From assembly GCF_000834635.1 (NCBI RefSeq), contig NZ_JXQV01000030.1, positions 1 to 64,000 on the forward strand: DNA of 64,000 nt, written 5' to 3'. Shown in pieces: positions 8,279-17,453 of the stretch. A model generated the notes under the pieces. The model searched no databases and was not told the DNA's origin. It saw nothing but the letters and a program-made list of their open reading frames with translations. The DNA comes from Agrobacterium tumefaciens (GTDB lineage Bacteria; Pseudomonadota; Alphaproteobacteria; Rhizobiales; Rhizobiaceae). The position numbers and the translations under genes were made by a program. Position 1 is the first letter of the stretch. Each line of letters opens with the position of its first letter.

Positions 8279-9781
8279 ATGCCCGTGGCACAAGCAGCCA
8301 ATCGCTGGATCGTCCTGTCTATCCTGTCGAGTGCACTGTTTCTCATCACGATCGACGTTACGGTTCTCTACACTGCATTGCCGAGGCTGACGGCGGAACT
8401 GGGTGCCAGCGCATCTGAAAAGCTATGGATCGTGAATGCCTACCCGCTGGTCATGGCGGGGCTGCTGCTGGGTGCTGGCACTTTGGGGGATCGCGTCGGC
8501 CACAGACGTCTGTTTCTCGTCGGCCTCGTTATCTTTGGCATGGCCTCTCTCGTTGCTGCCTTCGCTCCCAACCCGGCTGTCCTCATCGCCGCCCGCGCGT
8601 TGCTGGCCGTTGGCGCGGCTGGCATGATGCCCGCGACACTGTCCCTGATCCGCCTGATTTTCGATGATGCCCATGAGCGGTCTGTTGCTATTGGCATATG
8701 GGCGGCCGTCGCCTCAGGCGGTGCTGCCTTCGGACCTGTCCTTGGCGGCGCGTTGCTCGAATATTTCTGGTGGGGATCGGTGTTTCTCATCAATGTGCCC
8801 GTGGTGGCAGTGGCGCTGCTGGCGACCATCTGGGTCATCCCGTCTGTTCCCGGCAATCGGTCAAAGCCGTGGGACTCAGTGGGTTCCGCGCAAATCCTTG
8901 TTGGTCTGGTCGCATTGACCTACGCCGTGAAGGAGCTCGCCAAACAGGCGCCCTCCTGGTCGGCGCTGGTTGTTTCAGCTCTTATCGGGCTTGTCGCACT
9001 CGCTCTCTTCAAGCGCAGACAGGATAAGCGGACCCACAAGCTGATAGACTTCAGCCTGTTTCGTGACCGCCAATTTGCGTCCGGCGTGGCGGCGGCTATG
9101 GTTACGATGCTGGCGCTTGTCGGTCTGCAACTCGTCCTTTCGCAACGCCTGCAATTGGTTCTCGATCTCACGCCACTTCAGGCGGGCCTCACGCTGCTGC
9201 CCATTCCGCTCGGCGCATTTCTTGCCGGTCCGATCGCGGGGTTGGTCGCTGCTCGTCTTGGCACCATAAATGTGCTGTGGATCGGATTGCTGCTCGCAAG
9301 CGCCGGGCTTATCCTGTCGCTTCTGGTTCAGGATGCATCCCAGTTCTCGCAGATCGGCAGCTTCTTCCTGCTCGGTTTCGGCCTCGGTGCCGCCATGACA
9401 GCCGCCTCCACGGTTATCATGGCCAATGTGCCAGCAGAGCAGGCGGGCATGGCGGCATCCATCGAAGAGGTTTCGTTTGAACTCGGCGGTGCCATTGGCA
9501 TAGCGTTGCTGGGGTCCGCTCTGGCGGCTGTCTATGGCATGAGTATCGCACTGCCGCGACAGGCTGGCATCCCTGCAGAGGTATTTGACGGGCTGGATCA
9601 GGCTCTTGTCAGCGCAGCCACTGTGCCACCAGAAATGGCGCAGACCATACGTAATGGCGCACGTGCCGCGTTTGATCTGGGCTTCCTGACCGTCATGATT
9701 TTTGTAGCGGTGGTTCTGTTGCTCAGCGCTGTCAGCGTCTGGTTCGCATGCCGTTCGCCAAGTCTCAAGGCACGTGATTGA
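8279..9781 (+). CDS. MFS multidrug efflux transporter, DHA2 (14-helix, SmvA/QacA-like)
   Basis: A 500-aa inner-membrane proton antiporter. The sequence shows about 14 hydrophobic segments. Motif A is GDRVGHRRLF after TM2 (about residue 70). An acidic residue lies in TM1 (ITIDVTVLYTALP), as in SmvA/QacA-type exporters of quaternary ammonium compounds and dyes. The motif C-like ASGGAAFGPVLGG is in TM5. CTGGAGAAG precedes ATG 8279; the frame open back to 8153 overlaps the regulator and is not used. The divergent TetR gene suggests inducible efflux. The actual substrates are unknown. Confidence 0.9.
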   Translation: MPVAQAANRWIVLSILSSALFLITIDVTVLYTALPRLTAELGASASEKLWIVNAYPLVMAGLLLGAGTLGDRVGHRRLFLVGLVIFGMASLVAAFAPNPAVLIAARALLAVGAAGMMPATLSLIRLIFDDAHERSVAIGIWAAVASGGAAFGPVLGGALLEYFWWGSVFLINVPVVAVALLATIWVIPSVPGNRSKPWDSVGSAQILVGLVALTYAVKELAKQAPSWSALVVSALIGLVALALFKRRQDKRTHKLIDFSLFRDRQFASGVAAAMVTMLALVGLQLVLSQRLQLVLDLTPLQAGLTLLPIPLGAFLAGPIAGLVAARLGTINVLWIGLLLASAGLILSLLVQDASQFSQIGSFFLLGFGLGAAMTAASTVIMANVPAEQAGMAASIEEVSFELGGAIGIALLGSALAAVYGMSIALPRQAGIPAEVFDGLDQALVSAATVPPEMAQTIRNGARAAFDLGFLTVMIFVAVVLLLSAVSVWFACRSPSLKARD

Positions 9782-9795
9782 GATTGGAGACGGGC

Positions 9796-10245
9796 CTACT
9801 TCCCGTAGGTTTCCGCAGGGTCGAAATGGCGCGTGTCGTCGGTCACTGTCATCACCGCCTCGCCATTTTCAAGGGTAACGGTGCGGTAGAAGCAGGAGCG
9901 TCGTCCGGTGTGGCAGGTCGCGTCGTGCCCGGCGACGGAAACTTTCAGCCATACGGCATCCTGATCGCAATCGGTGCGGAATTCCTGCACGGTCTGGAGA
10001 TTGCCCGACGTCTCGCCCTTCTTCCAGATTTTGTCTCTGGAGCGGCTGTAATAGTGGGCAATTCCGGTTTCGAGGGTCAGTGACAGTGCCTGCGCATTCA
10101 TGTGCGCCACCATCAGTAGTTCACCGTCCTTCGCATCCGTCACAACGGCGGTGACGAGGCCATTGGCATCGAATTTCGGCGAGAACGCACCGGCAGCTTC
10201 AAGCTTCGCCTTCTCTGCGGGGGCGGGCGGAAATGTCGATGACAT
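9796..10245 (-). CDS. hisI: Phosphoribosyl-AMP cyclohydrolase (histidine biosynthesis step 3)
   Basis: A 149-aa cytosolic metalloenzyme that opens the adenine ring of phosphoribosyl-AMP. Diagnostic motifs are [11 protein letters not shown], the metal-binding DCDQD (92-96), and two zinc-ligand cysteines in [12 protein letters not shown] (111 and 118). It is the stand-alone HisI type, without a fused HisE pyrophosphatase. ATG 10245 is chosen because the in-frame ATG four codons earlier contains the Shine-Dalgarno (GGAGG). It is not in a his operon. The neighbour upstream on the same strand is folE. Confidence 0.95.
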   Translation of the reverse strand: MSSTFPPAPAEKAKLEAAGAFSPKFDANGLVTAVVTDAKDGELLMVAHMNAQALSLTLETGIAHYYSRSRDKIWKKGETSGNLQTVQEFRTDCDQDAVWLKVSVAGHDATCHTGRRSCFYRTVTLENGEAVMTVTDDTRHFDPAETYGK

Positions 10246-10371
10246 CAGAACCTCCATGGCACCGCATTTATCACGGAAGGGGGCAGCCTTCAGTTTGCGG
10301 GATACGCTAAGTGAATGCGAAACTTAGACGGCGAGGCGGTTGCCCGCCACGCGCCGTCCTTCACTGCCGTG

Positions 10372-10998
10372 TCAGCGGCTATAGACCATGGTCATGAACC
10401 GGGCCTGGTTGGTCGGTTCAGACTTGAACTCGCCGGTGAAGCTTGTCGTCAGCGTCGTGGAACCCTGCTTTTGCACACCGCGCATGGACATGCACATATG
10501 CTCGGCATCGATCATCACAGCCACGCCGCGTGGCTTCAGCGAGGTCTCGAGAGCCTGCGAGATCTGCGCGGTCATCGTTTCCTGGGTCTGCAAACGGCGA
10601 CCGTAGATTTCAACGACGCGGGCAATCTTGGAAAGGCCCAGCACGCGGCCCGACGGCAGATAGGCAACATGTGCCTTGCCGATGATGGGAACCATGTGGT
10701 GTTCGCAATGGGAATGGAACGGAATGTCACGCACGAGGATCATGTCGTCGTAACCGCCGACTTCCTCAAATGTCGTACCCAGAACGTCGCTGGCATCAAG
10801 CTGATAGCCGCTGAACAGTTCGCGGTAGGATTTGGCAACACGCTTTGGCGTGTCAAGCAGGCCTTCGCGGTCTGGATTGTCACCCGCCCAGCGTAGCAGA
10901 ACCCGCACGGCGTCTTCCGCTTCGGCCTGTGTTGGACGTGTATCAACCGCACCACTCTGTGTGCCAGTACCGGGAAAATTCTTCACGATAGCATCCAT
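10372..10998 (-). CDS. folE: GTP cyclohydrolase I (folate/pterin biosynthesis)
   Basis: A 208-aa enzyme converting GTP to 7,8-dihydroneopterin triphosphate, the first step to tetrahydrofolate. The zinc and catalytic motifs are clear: [42 protein letters not shown] and [10 protein letters not shown], with both conserved zinc cysteines present. The N-terminal 35 residues are variable, as usual. GGGAGACC precedes the ATG. It is followed by hisI on the same strand after 126 bp, probably a separate transcript or loose operon. Both enzymes act on purine-ring substrates. Confidence 0.96.
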   Translation of the reverse strand: MDAIVKNFPGTGTQSGAVDTRPTQAEAEDAVRVLLRWAGDNPDREGLLDTPKRVAKSYRELFSGYQLDASDVLGTTFEEVGGYDDMILVRDIPFHSHCEHHMVPIIGKAHVAYLPSGRVLGLSKIARVVEIYGRRLQTQETMTAQISQALETSLKPRGVAVMIDAEHMCMSMRGVQKQGSTTLTTSFTGEFKSEPTNQARFMTMVYSR

Positions 10999-11262
10999 CT
11001 TTTGGTCTCCCGGTACGGTTGAAGGTCCGTGCCCGAATATAGCATACGGCTAAATCATTGCGATGCCGCGCCTGCTATCTGGTTGTTTTTAGTCAATTTG
11101 GCAAGTCTGCCAACATAAAATCGATGTTTGATGGTTTAAAATCAATGCACCTTGATGACGTCAGTGTCCGATAGCATATAGTGGCGATGGATGGCAGAAA
11201 AGCTTTGCCTTGAGATGACGCAGCGTTTGAAACATCAAAGCTTGCGCGATTGGACAGTGGTC

Positions 11263-11703
11263 ATGGACGATATCTACAGCAACCGGATTCTCGAATTTGC
11301 AGGCAATATTCCGCTCGCAGGCGCCATGGCGGATGCGGATGCCAGCGCGCAGAAGCACTCCAAATTGTGCGGCTCCAAAGTCAAAGTCTATATCAAGCTG
11401 GCGGATGGCGTGGTGACGGACTTCTCCCATGAAGTGCGGGCCTGTGCACTTGGTCAGGCATCTTCATCCATCATGGCCCATCACGTCATCGGTGCCAGCA
11501 GCGCGGAAATCCGCACCGCACGCGATGAGATGGTCGCCATGCTGACAGATAGCGGCGAGGGGCCTGCGGGCCGCTTCGAAGACATGCGTGTGTTGAAGCC
11601 GGTCAAGGATTACAAAGCCCGCCACGCCTCCACCTTGCTCACCTTCGATGCCGTTTGCGACTGTCTTGACCAGATCGAGGCAGAGAACTCCGTCTCGGCC
11701 TGA
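11263..11703 (+). CDS. IscU/NifU-like iron-sulfur cluster scaffold protein
   Basis: A 146-aa protein of the NifU_N/IscU fold. The three expected cluster cysteines are recognisable: Cys in SKLCGSKV, in VRACALGQASSS, and in DAVCDCLD. MDDIYSNRILEFAGNIP is the usual start of rhizobial members, so ATG 11263 is chosen over the in-frame ATG 11191. It differs from canonical IscU, and no isc/suf genes are adjacent. Its stop codon is only 3 bases from yidD, so the two are co-transcribed. The exact client proteins are unknown. Confidence 0.85.
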   Translation: MDDIYSNRILEFAGNIPLAGAMADADASAQKHSKLCGSKVKVYIKLADGVVTDFSHEVRACALGQASSSIMAHHVIGASSAEIRTARDEMVAMLTDSGEGPAGRFEDMRVLKPVKDYKARHASTLLTFDAVCDCLDQIEAENSVSA

Positions 11704-11706
11704 CCC

Positions 11707-12063
11707 ATGTGCAACGCACCGGACTGCGACCACGCAAAGCCACGCTCGCGCAACTGGGCCGGTGCTTACCGCAAAACGCCGGGCCGCCTGCTGGGCATGG
11801 GCTTCATCCGGCTCTATCAGCTTTCCCTTTCCGGTTTCGTCGGAAACTCCTGCCGCCACATTCCTACCTGTTCTGAATATGGATATGAGGCCATCGCCCG
11901 CCACGGCTTCTGGGCTGGTGGATGGTTGACGCTGTTTCGCGTTGCCCGTTGTGGTCCCGGCGGCACAAGCGGGCTTGATCCCGTCTGCGAGAACTTGCAA
12001 AAAAGGCAGGTATGGTGGGCGCCTTGGTCCTACTGGTCGCGGGCGGGCCGCAAGACGGAGTGA
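11707..12063 (+). CDS. yidD: Membrane protein insertion efficiency factor YidD
   Basis: A 118-aa small protein. The YidD signature is evident in FIRLYQLSLSGFVGNSCRHIPTCSEYGYEAIARHG and RVARCGPGG. It is thought to assist YidC in inserting inner-membrane proteins. The N-terminal 25 residues with CNAPDCDH are an extension beyond the core domain. It is immediately downstream of the Fe-S scaffold gene (3 bp). In many bacteria yidD lies near rnpA/yidC; here, as in other Rhizobiaceae, it is separate. Confidence 0.92.
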   Translation: MCNAPDCDHAKPRSRNWAGAYRKTPGRLLGMGFIRLYQLSLSGFVGNSCRHIPTCSEYGYEAIARHGFWAGGWLTLFRVARCGPGGTSGLDPVCENLQKRQVWWAPWSYWSRAGRKTE

Positions 12064-12076
12064 GGGGGATAGCGAA

Positions 12077-12508
12077 ATGCCAATGCCGATGGAATATCGT
12101 CAGGCGTCTGTTGATTTCGACCGGTTCGTGGAGGACCTGAAAGAGGTCTCCATGCTGAGCACGTCCCATCAGGCCTATACCATGTTACAAGCGGTCCTTC
12201 AGGTGTTTCGACGCCGATTGCCGGTGCAGCAGGCTCTGGAATTTGCAAATGTCCTTCCCCCGGTCCTGCGCGCCATCTTCGTCAGTGATTGGGATAGCAC
12301 CGAAGAGATGCGGGAATTTGGCACGGAAGCCGAGATGATGGCTGAGGTGCGGTCCCTTCGCTACAACCACAATCTCTCGACTGATTCTGCCATTCGCGAT
12401 GTCGCGGAAGCCGTGCGCCGCAACATCGATCCCGTTGTTTTTGATCGGGCGCTGTCCAGACTGCCACCGGCTGCCCGGGATTTCTGGCTGATGCCCGTTT
12501 CCGCTTAA
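12077..12508 (+). CDS. DUF2267 domain protein
   Basis: A 143-aa soluble, mostly helical protein. Recognisable blocks are YRQASVDFDRFVEDLKEVSM, HQAYTMLQAVLQVFRRRLPVQQALEFANVLPPVLRAIFV and the C-terminal RALSRLPPAARDFW, typical of DUF2267. The family has no established biochemical role. A strong GAGGGGG precedes ATG 12077; longer upstream frames overlap yidD. It lies 13 bp from yidD and is probably in the same operon. Confidence 0.85.
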   Translation: MPMPMEYRQASVDFDRFVEDLKEVSMLSTSHQAYTMLQAVLQVFRRRLPVQQALEFANVLPPVLRAIFVSDWDSTEEMREFGTEAEMMAEVRSLRYNHNLSTDSAIRDVAEAVRRNIDPVVFDRALSRLPPAARDFWLMPVSA

Positions 12509-12619
12509 AATCCTTTACTCACAACGCGTTCCGCATTATCACCCGCGCGTTCACACCCCGGCGGGAGCCGGCCAACACACCACCCGCATTCGTTGGCGGG
12601 ACTGGTCAGGAGAATTATG

Positions 12620-14638
12620 ATGTCTGAAGCCGTTTCCCTTACATTTCCCGATGGTTCCGTGCGCCAGTACCCGGTTGGTACAACCGGTCGCGATGTTGCC
12701 GAATCCATTTCCAAGTCGCTTGCAAAGAAGGCCGTCGCGATTGCGCTGGATGGCACTGTGCGCGACCTTTCCGACACGATTGTCGATGGCAAGATCGAGA
12801 TCGTCACCCGCGACGACAAGCGTGCGCTTGAACTGATCCGCCACGATGCCGCCCACGTCATGGCTGAAGCGGTGCAGGAATTGTGGCCCGGCACACAGGT
12901 CACCATCGGCCCCGTCATCGAAAACGGCTTCTATTACGATTTCGCCAAGAACGAGCCCTTCACGCCGGAAGATCTGCCCAAGATCGAAAAGAAGATGAAG
13001 GAAATCATTGGCCGCTCCAAGTTCTTCACCCGTGAAATCTGGAGCCGCGAAAAGGCGAAGGAAGTCTTTGCTGCCAAGGGTGAGAGCTACAAGATCGAGT
13101 TGATCGATGCCATTCCCGAGGGGCAGGACCTCAAGATCTATTATCAGGGTGACTGGTTCGACCTGTGCCGTGGCCCGCACATGGCCAACACAGGACAGAT
13201 CGGCACGGCTTTCAAGCTGATGAAGGTTGCCGGTGCCTATTGGCGTGGCGATAGCAACAACCCGATGCTGACACGCATCTACGGCACCGCATGGGCCACG
13301 CAGGAAGAGCTGGATCAGTATCTCCACGTCCTGGCAGAAGCTGAAAAGCGCGATCACCGTCGCCTTGGCCGCGAAATGGACCTGTTCCATTTCCAGGAAG
13401 AAGGTCCGGGCGTCGTGTTCTGGCATGGCAAGGGCTGGCGCATGTTCCAGACTTTGACGGCCTATATGCGCCGCAACCTCGAAGGCACTTATCAGGAAGT
13501 CAACGCGCCGCAGGTGCTGGACGCTTCCCTGTGGGAAACTTCGGGTCACTGGGGCTGGTATCAGGAAAACATGTTCGCCGTAAAATCGGCCTATGCCTTC
13601 ACCCATCCAAAGGATGAAGCAGCCGATAACCGCGTCTTCGCCCTGAAGCCCATGAACTGCCCAGGCCACGTGCAAATCTTCAAGCATGGCTTGAAGTCTT
13701 ACCGCGAACTGCCTGTTCGCCTTGCGGAATTCGGCAACGTGCACCGTTACGAAGCATCCGGCGCTTTGCATGGCCTGATGCGCGTTCGCGGCTTCACGCA
13801 GGATGACGCCCACGTTTTCTGCACGGAAGAACAGATGGCGGCTGAGTGCCTGCGCATCAACGATCTCATTCTCTCGGTCTACAAGGACTTCGGCTTTGAG
13901 GAAATCGTGGTCAAGCTCTCCACGCGCCCAGAAAAGCGCGTCGGTTCCGATGACGTCTGGGACCGCGCCGAAAGCGTGATGACCGAGGTTCTGAAATCCA
14001 TCGAAGAGCAGTCCGATGGCCGCATCAAGACGGATATTCTGCCGGGCGAGGGCGCGTTCTATGGTCCCAAGTTCGAATATACGCTCAAAGATGCTATCGG
14101 TCGTGAATGGCAGTGCGGCACAACGCAGGTAGACTTCAACCTGCCGGAACGCTTCGGTGCATTCTACATCGATCAGGCGTCGGAAAAGCGTCAGCCGGTC
14201 ATGATCCACCGCGCCATCTGCGGCTCGATGGAACGCTTCCTCGGCATTCTCATTGAGAACTTCGCCGGTCACATGCCGCTCTGGTTCGCGCCGCAGCAGG
14301 TCGTTGTCGCCACGATCACATCGGATGCGGATGATTACGGTCGCGAAGTTGCCGAAGCCCTGCGCGATGCCGGTCTTTCCGTCGAAACCGATTTCCGCAA
14401 CGAGAAGATCAACTACAAGGTCCGCGAACACTCGGTCACTAAGGTCCCGGTCATCATCGTCTGCGGCAAAAAGGAAGCCGAAGAACGCACCGTCAACATC
14501 CGCCGCCTCGGCTCTCGGGCCCAGACATCCTACGGTCTGGAAGAAGCGATCGCGAACCTCGTGGACGAAGCAACACCACCAGACGTAAAGCGCAAGCGCG
14601 CTGCCAAGGCTGCAAAAGCTGCTATGAACGCTACTTGA
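12620..14638 (+). CDS. thrS: Threonyl-tRNA synthetase
   Basis: A 672-aa class II aminoacyl-tRNA synthetase charging tRNA-Thr. The order is complete: N-terminal TGS domain (about 1-62, [17 protein letters not shown]), editing domain with [14 protein letters not shown], catalytic core with [11 protein letters not shown] (zinc Cys) and [23 protein letters not shown] (motif 2), [13 protein letters not shown], motif 3 [13 protein letters not shown], and the anticodon-binding domain at about 540-640. AGGAG lies 7 bases before ATG 12620; another ATG at 12617 is possible. An intrinsic terminator follows. Confidence 0.97.
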   Translation: MSEAVSLTFPDGSVRQYPVGTTGRDVAESISKSLAKKAVAIALDGTVRDLSDTIVDGKIEIVTRDDKRALELIRHDAAHVMAEAVQELWPGTQVTIGPVIENGFYYDFAKNEPFTPEDLPKIEKKMKEIIGRSKFFTREIWSREKAKEVFAAKGESYKIELIDAIPEGQDLKIYYQGDWFDLCRGPHMANTGQIGTAFKLMKVAGAYWRGDSNNPMLTRIYGTAWATQEELDQYLHVLAEAEKRDHRRLGREMDLFHFQEEGPGVVFWHGKGWRMFQTLTAYMRRNLEGTYQEVNAPQVLDASLWETSGHWGWYQENMFAVKSAYAFTHPKDEAADNRVFALKPMNCPGHVQIFKHGLKSYRELPVRLAEFGNVHRYEASGALHGLMRVRGFTQDDAHVFCTEEQMAAECLRINDLILSVYKDFGFEEIVVKLSTRPEKRVGSDDVWDRAESVMTEVLKSIEEQSDGRIKTDILPGEGAFYGPKFEYTLKDAIGREWQCGTTQVDFNLPERFGAFYIDQASEKRQPVMIHRAICGSMERFLGILIENFAGHMPLWFAPQQVVVATITSDADDYGREVAEALRDAGLSVETDFRNEKINYKVREHSVTKVPVIIVCGKKEAEERTVNIRRLGSRAQTSYGLEEAIANLVDEATPPDVKRKRAAKAAKAAMNAT

Positions 14639-14650
14639 GACCTTTAAAAA

Positions 14651-14678
14651 AACGGCGCTTTAGGGCGCCGTTTTCATT
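14651..14678 (+). terminator. Intrinsic terminator of thrS
   Basis: An 8-bp stem (AACGGCGC / GCGCCGTT) with a 6-base loop is followed by TTTTCATTT, 12 bases after the thrS stop codon. Confidence 0.8.
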
Positions 14679-14705
14679 TCTACATTGGCTACAGAGGCGA
14701 GTGCT

Positions 14706-15011
14706 GTGTTCAGCAAAAGTGACCTATCTTCTGTGAGAAGCGGTGAGGATTTCTCGATGCTTCACGCCTTGGCAGCTGATCTTGCCGCTCCTTTGAAGCA
14801 TATAGTCGTCGCTGAGCTACGGCGTGGAAACAAGATTGTTGACGTGGGTAGGGACTATCCTGAGCAAGGCTCGGTTCACATCACGCTGCGAGACAGGTTT
14901 GATGATAGATATGCCTCAAAAGACGCCGTGTTTTCGTTATGCAACGACCCGCACTACTGGCACGCAGATTACACCACGATGACATATCCGCGACATCTGC
15001 TGATTTGCTGA
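14706..15011 (+). CDS. Conserved hypothetical protein, about 101 aa
   Basis: This small soluble protein has the core sentence AELRRGNKIVDVGRDYPEQGSVHITLRDRF followed by NDPHYWHADYT. I recall that pattern from uncharacterised short proteins in diverse bacteria, in which a conserved Glu/Gly-Asn segment is followed by a PHYW motif. No catalytic motif is recognised. The start is uncertain: GTG 14706 (after AGAGGCGAG), TTG 14685 or ATG 14757. Base composition is more AT-rich than in thrS, and the gene sits alone beyond the thrS terminator, which may mean an accessory gene. Confidence 0.55.
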   Translation: MFSKSDLSSVRSGEDFSMLHALAADLAAPLKHIVVAELRRGNKIVDVGRDYPEQGSVHITLRDRFDDRYASKDAVFSLCNDPHYWHADYTTMTYPRHLLIC

Positions 15012-15028
15012 TCTTTAAGCGGTTGGGC

Positions 15029-16024
15029 TCACTCGTAGTCGCCCATCGTTTCTTCCGGGGCCTGATCTTTCATCAGCACTTCCACGTCTGAATCCTGGCC
15101 CGATGCGATCTTGAAGTTGCGTTGATAGACCTTGTCCTTGTTGCGGGCGATGGCTGTGTATTCACCGTCGGCCAGCACCATGGTGGAAAAGGCGCTCACA
15201 CTTTCGTTGACGATATCGCCGGAGCCTGTGAGGACGGACCATGCGGTATCGGCAATGGCTTCGCCGCCATGTTCGGATACGAGCTTCAGCGTAACCTGCG
15301 CTGCGTGGTGTTGGAGCGTCGCTTCGGTCAGCTTGCCAGCTTCCACCTGAATATCGGCGCGCACAACGGCGTTGATGCCGCCATATTCTGACACCACGTG
15401 GTAGGTTCCGGCATTCAGACGGATCACTGTGTTTGGCTTGACATCGGACATCACAAGACGCCGCTCGCCATCTTCCTGTGTGTCGGAGGAGTAGACAGAA
15501 AATTTCAGCTGGTTGGCCGAAATACGTTTGTCGGCTCCGACAACGGCGTTGAGAACGAAGCCACCGGCATCCAGAATCAGCACCTGCTTATCGATCTTGC
15601 CGCTCGTTGGCACATTCAGTTTCTTGGTCACGCCTGCGCGGCCAAAGGAAACGTTGACGAAGTAATCGCCGGGCGACAAATGAAACTGCGCCGTGCCACC
15701 ATCGGAACTGGCCAGCATGGGCAGCTTTCCGTCAGGGCCGGGAATGGGGCTGAAAACGCGCCATGCCAGCCCTTCCATCATGGGTTGGCCGTCATTGGTC
15801 AGCTTTGCTTCCATGACGATGTCGCGAGATGTGGATTTTGCCGCATCGGGCGCGGTCGGGGCGGTAAATGCGTTCAGCTTGGGCATTTTCTGCGTGCCGC
15901 CCAGCTGTTTGAAGTCCTTGAAGGCATCCTGCGAGAATGCAACACCCATCGGCGCAGCGCTCAAAGCCAGCGCCACACAAAGGCCAGTCGCAATTTTGAT
16001 GAACGTCATTTCTCTTGACCGCAT
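15029..16024 (-). CDS. Secreted beta-sandwich protein of unknown function
   Basis: A 331-aa exported protein. A signal peptide spans about residues 8-31 (IATGLCVALALSAAPMGVAFS, cut after FSQ/AFA). The mature chain is a series of beta-rich segments with recurring patterns (LSPGDYFVNVSFGRAGVTKKLNV, LNAGTYHVVSEYGG, LADGEYTAIARNKDKVYQRNFKI). These resemble the GxYxVxA strands of prealbumin/Ig-like repeats, so at least three to four tandem domains are likely. It is conserved in rhizobia but unnamed. ATG 16009 is an alternative start. Periplasmic location is inferred. Confidence 0.7.
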   Translation of the reverse strand: MRSREMTFIKIATGLCVALALSAAPMGVAFSQDAFKDFKQLGGTQKMPKLNAFTAPTAPDAAKSTSRDIVMEAKLTNDGQPMMEGLAWRVFSPIPGPDGKLPMLASSDGGTAQFHLSPGDYFVNVSFGRAGVTKKLNVPTSGKIDKQVLILDAGGFVLNAVVGADKRISANQLKFSVYSSDTQEDGERRLVMSDVKPNTVIRLNAGTYHVVSEYGGINAVVRADIQVEAGKLTEATLQHHAAQVTLKLVSEHGGEAIADTAWSVLTGSGDIVNESVSAFSTMVLADGEYTAIARNKDKVYQRNFKIASGQDSDVEVLMKDQAPEETMGDYE

Positions 16025-16118
16025 TGACTTCTTGTTTTTCTAGGACCACTTCAAACGTAACGCGGTGGCTATTTCAAGGCTCTTAATTTTACATGTATGA
16101 CAATGGAACGGTTCTGTC

Positions 16119-16700
16119 ATGAAAGACAACATCACCCTTATCGATTACCTGAATATTCGCCGGTCAACGCCTGCACCGCAGCTGACCGAGCCCGGCCCTG
16201 AGCGTGCTGAGATCGAGGAGATCCTGCGTCTCACGGTGCGCGTGCCGGACCATGGAAAAATCGCTCCGTGGCGCTTCATCGTTTACCGGGGCGGCGAGCG
16301 TGAGCGGCTGGGTGAGGCGGTTTTGGCGCGTGCGCTGGAAAAGACGCCAGACCTCAGTGCCGATCATCAGGCCGTTGAACGCACCCGCTTTACCCGAGCA
16401 CCCGTCGTCATCGCCGTTGTCAGCACCGCTGCGCCGCATGTTAAAATTCCCGAATGGGAGCAGGTCATGTCCGCCGGTGCCGTCTGCCTCAACCTGTTGT
16501 TTGCAGCCAATGCCAATGGCTATGCCGCCAATTGGCTGACCGAATGGGTCGCTTATGACGAAGCCATTTTCCCGGCGCTGGGCGTGAAGCCGGGCGAGAA
16601 GGTCGCCGGTTTCATCTATATCGGTTCCACCACTTTTCCGCCGGTCGAGCGTCCGCGCCCGCAGCTTGGCGATGTGGTCACATGGGTGGGTGAGGCCTGA
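16119..16700 (+). CDS. Nitroreductase family protein
   Basis: A 193-aa FMN-dependent oxidoreductase. The N-terminal RRSTPAPQL and [16 protein letters not shown] provide the FMN-phosphate contacts of the family. [24 protein letters not shown] and AGFIYIGS complete the fold, resembling the short YdjA-like subgroup. Its TGA overlaps the ATG of the flavin reductase gene by one base, so the two are translationally coupled. The partner may supply reduced flavin or act on a related substrate. The physiological substrate is unknown. Confidence 0.88.
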   Translation: MKDNITLIDYLNIRRSTPAPQLTEPGPERAEIEEILRLTVRVPDHGKIAPWRFIVYRGGERERLGEAVLARALEKTPDLSADHQAVERTRFTRAPVVIAVVSTAAPHVKIPEWEQVMSAGAVCLNLLFAANANGYAANWLTEWVAYDEAIFPALGVKPGEKVAGFIYIGSTTFPPVERPRPQLGDVVTWVGEA

Positions 16701-17308
16701 TGTTTTACGCGGCGGACACAAACCTGCACGGCCTGGCGCACGATCCTTTCAAGGCCATCGTTGCGCCGCGCCCCATTGGCTGGATTGGCTCGAAGGGCAG
16801 GGATGGTTCGCTCAATCTTGCGCCATATTCCTTCTTCAACGCCGTGGCGGATGCGCCAAAGCTCATCATGTTCGCATCCAGCGGCCACAAGCACAGTGTC
16901 CGCAATGTCGAGGAAACCGGCGTCTTCACCGCCAACCTCGTCAGCCGCCACCTTGTGGAGCAGATGAACACGTCGTCTGCCCCGGTTGGTTACGGTGTCG
17001 ATGAATTCGAGCTTGCCGGGCTGACGTCGCAGCAGGGAACGATCGTGGATGCGCCCCGCGTCGCAGAAGCCTATGCGGCGCTGGAATGTCAGGTCACGCA
17101 AATCATGCGTCCTGTCGATGTGAACGGTCTGGAAGCGGAGACATGGATTGTCTTTGGTCAGGTCGTGGGCATCCATATCGATGAAGCGGTCATCGAAAAC
17201 GGGCGCATCGATATGGCCCGCGCACGGCCCGTTGCCCGCATGGGTTACCGCGATTATTCCGATGGCGGCACGGATGTTTTCCAACTCACACGCCCCGCCG
17301 ACCGGTGA
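16700..17308 (+). CDS. Flavin reductase-like (flavoredoxin) family protein
   Basis: A 202-aa split-barrel FMN-binding protein. The diagnostic AIVAPRPIGWIGSKGRDGSLNLAPYSFFNAVADAP block and GHKHSVRNVEETGVFTANLVS are typical of the DIM6/NTAB flavoredoxin group. It would bind FMN and pass electrons from NAD(P)H to flavin or an aromatic monooxygenase-type partner. It is coupled to the upstream nitroreductase by a TGATG overlap. No monooxygenase is present nearby. Confidence 0.88.
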   Translation: MFYAADTNLHGLAHDPFKAIVAPRPIGWIGSKGRDGSLNLAPYSFFNAVADAPKLIMFASSGHKHSVRNVEETGVFTANLVSRHLVEQMNTSSAPVGYGVDEFELAGLTSQQGTIVDAPRVAEAYAALECQVTQIMRPVDVNGLEAETWIVFGQVVGIHIDEAVIENGRIDMARARPVARMGYRDYSDGGTDVFQLTRPADR

Positions 17309-17453
17309 GTGACGAAGCGCGTAAGTCGCTCAGAAATATGGTAAACCAAACGTAAACCATTTGCCCCTAGGTTTGGCAGTCAGAAGGCGGAATAGAGTCG
17401 CATGCGACCTCATCTGCCGGGACAGCCGGATTTGTCTGTTGGTGGGGCGCAGG

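Noticed and set aside
12551-14431. 626-codon frame antisense to thrS
   Set aside because: A long mirror frame caused by the GC-rich third codon positions of thrS. The sense strand encodes an unmistakable threonyl-tRNA synthetase.
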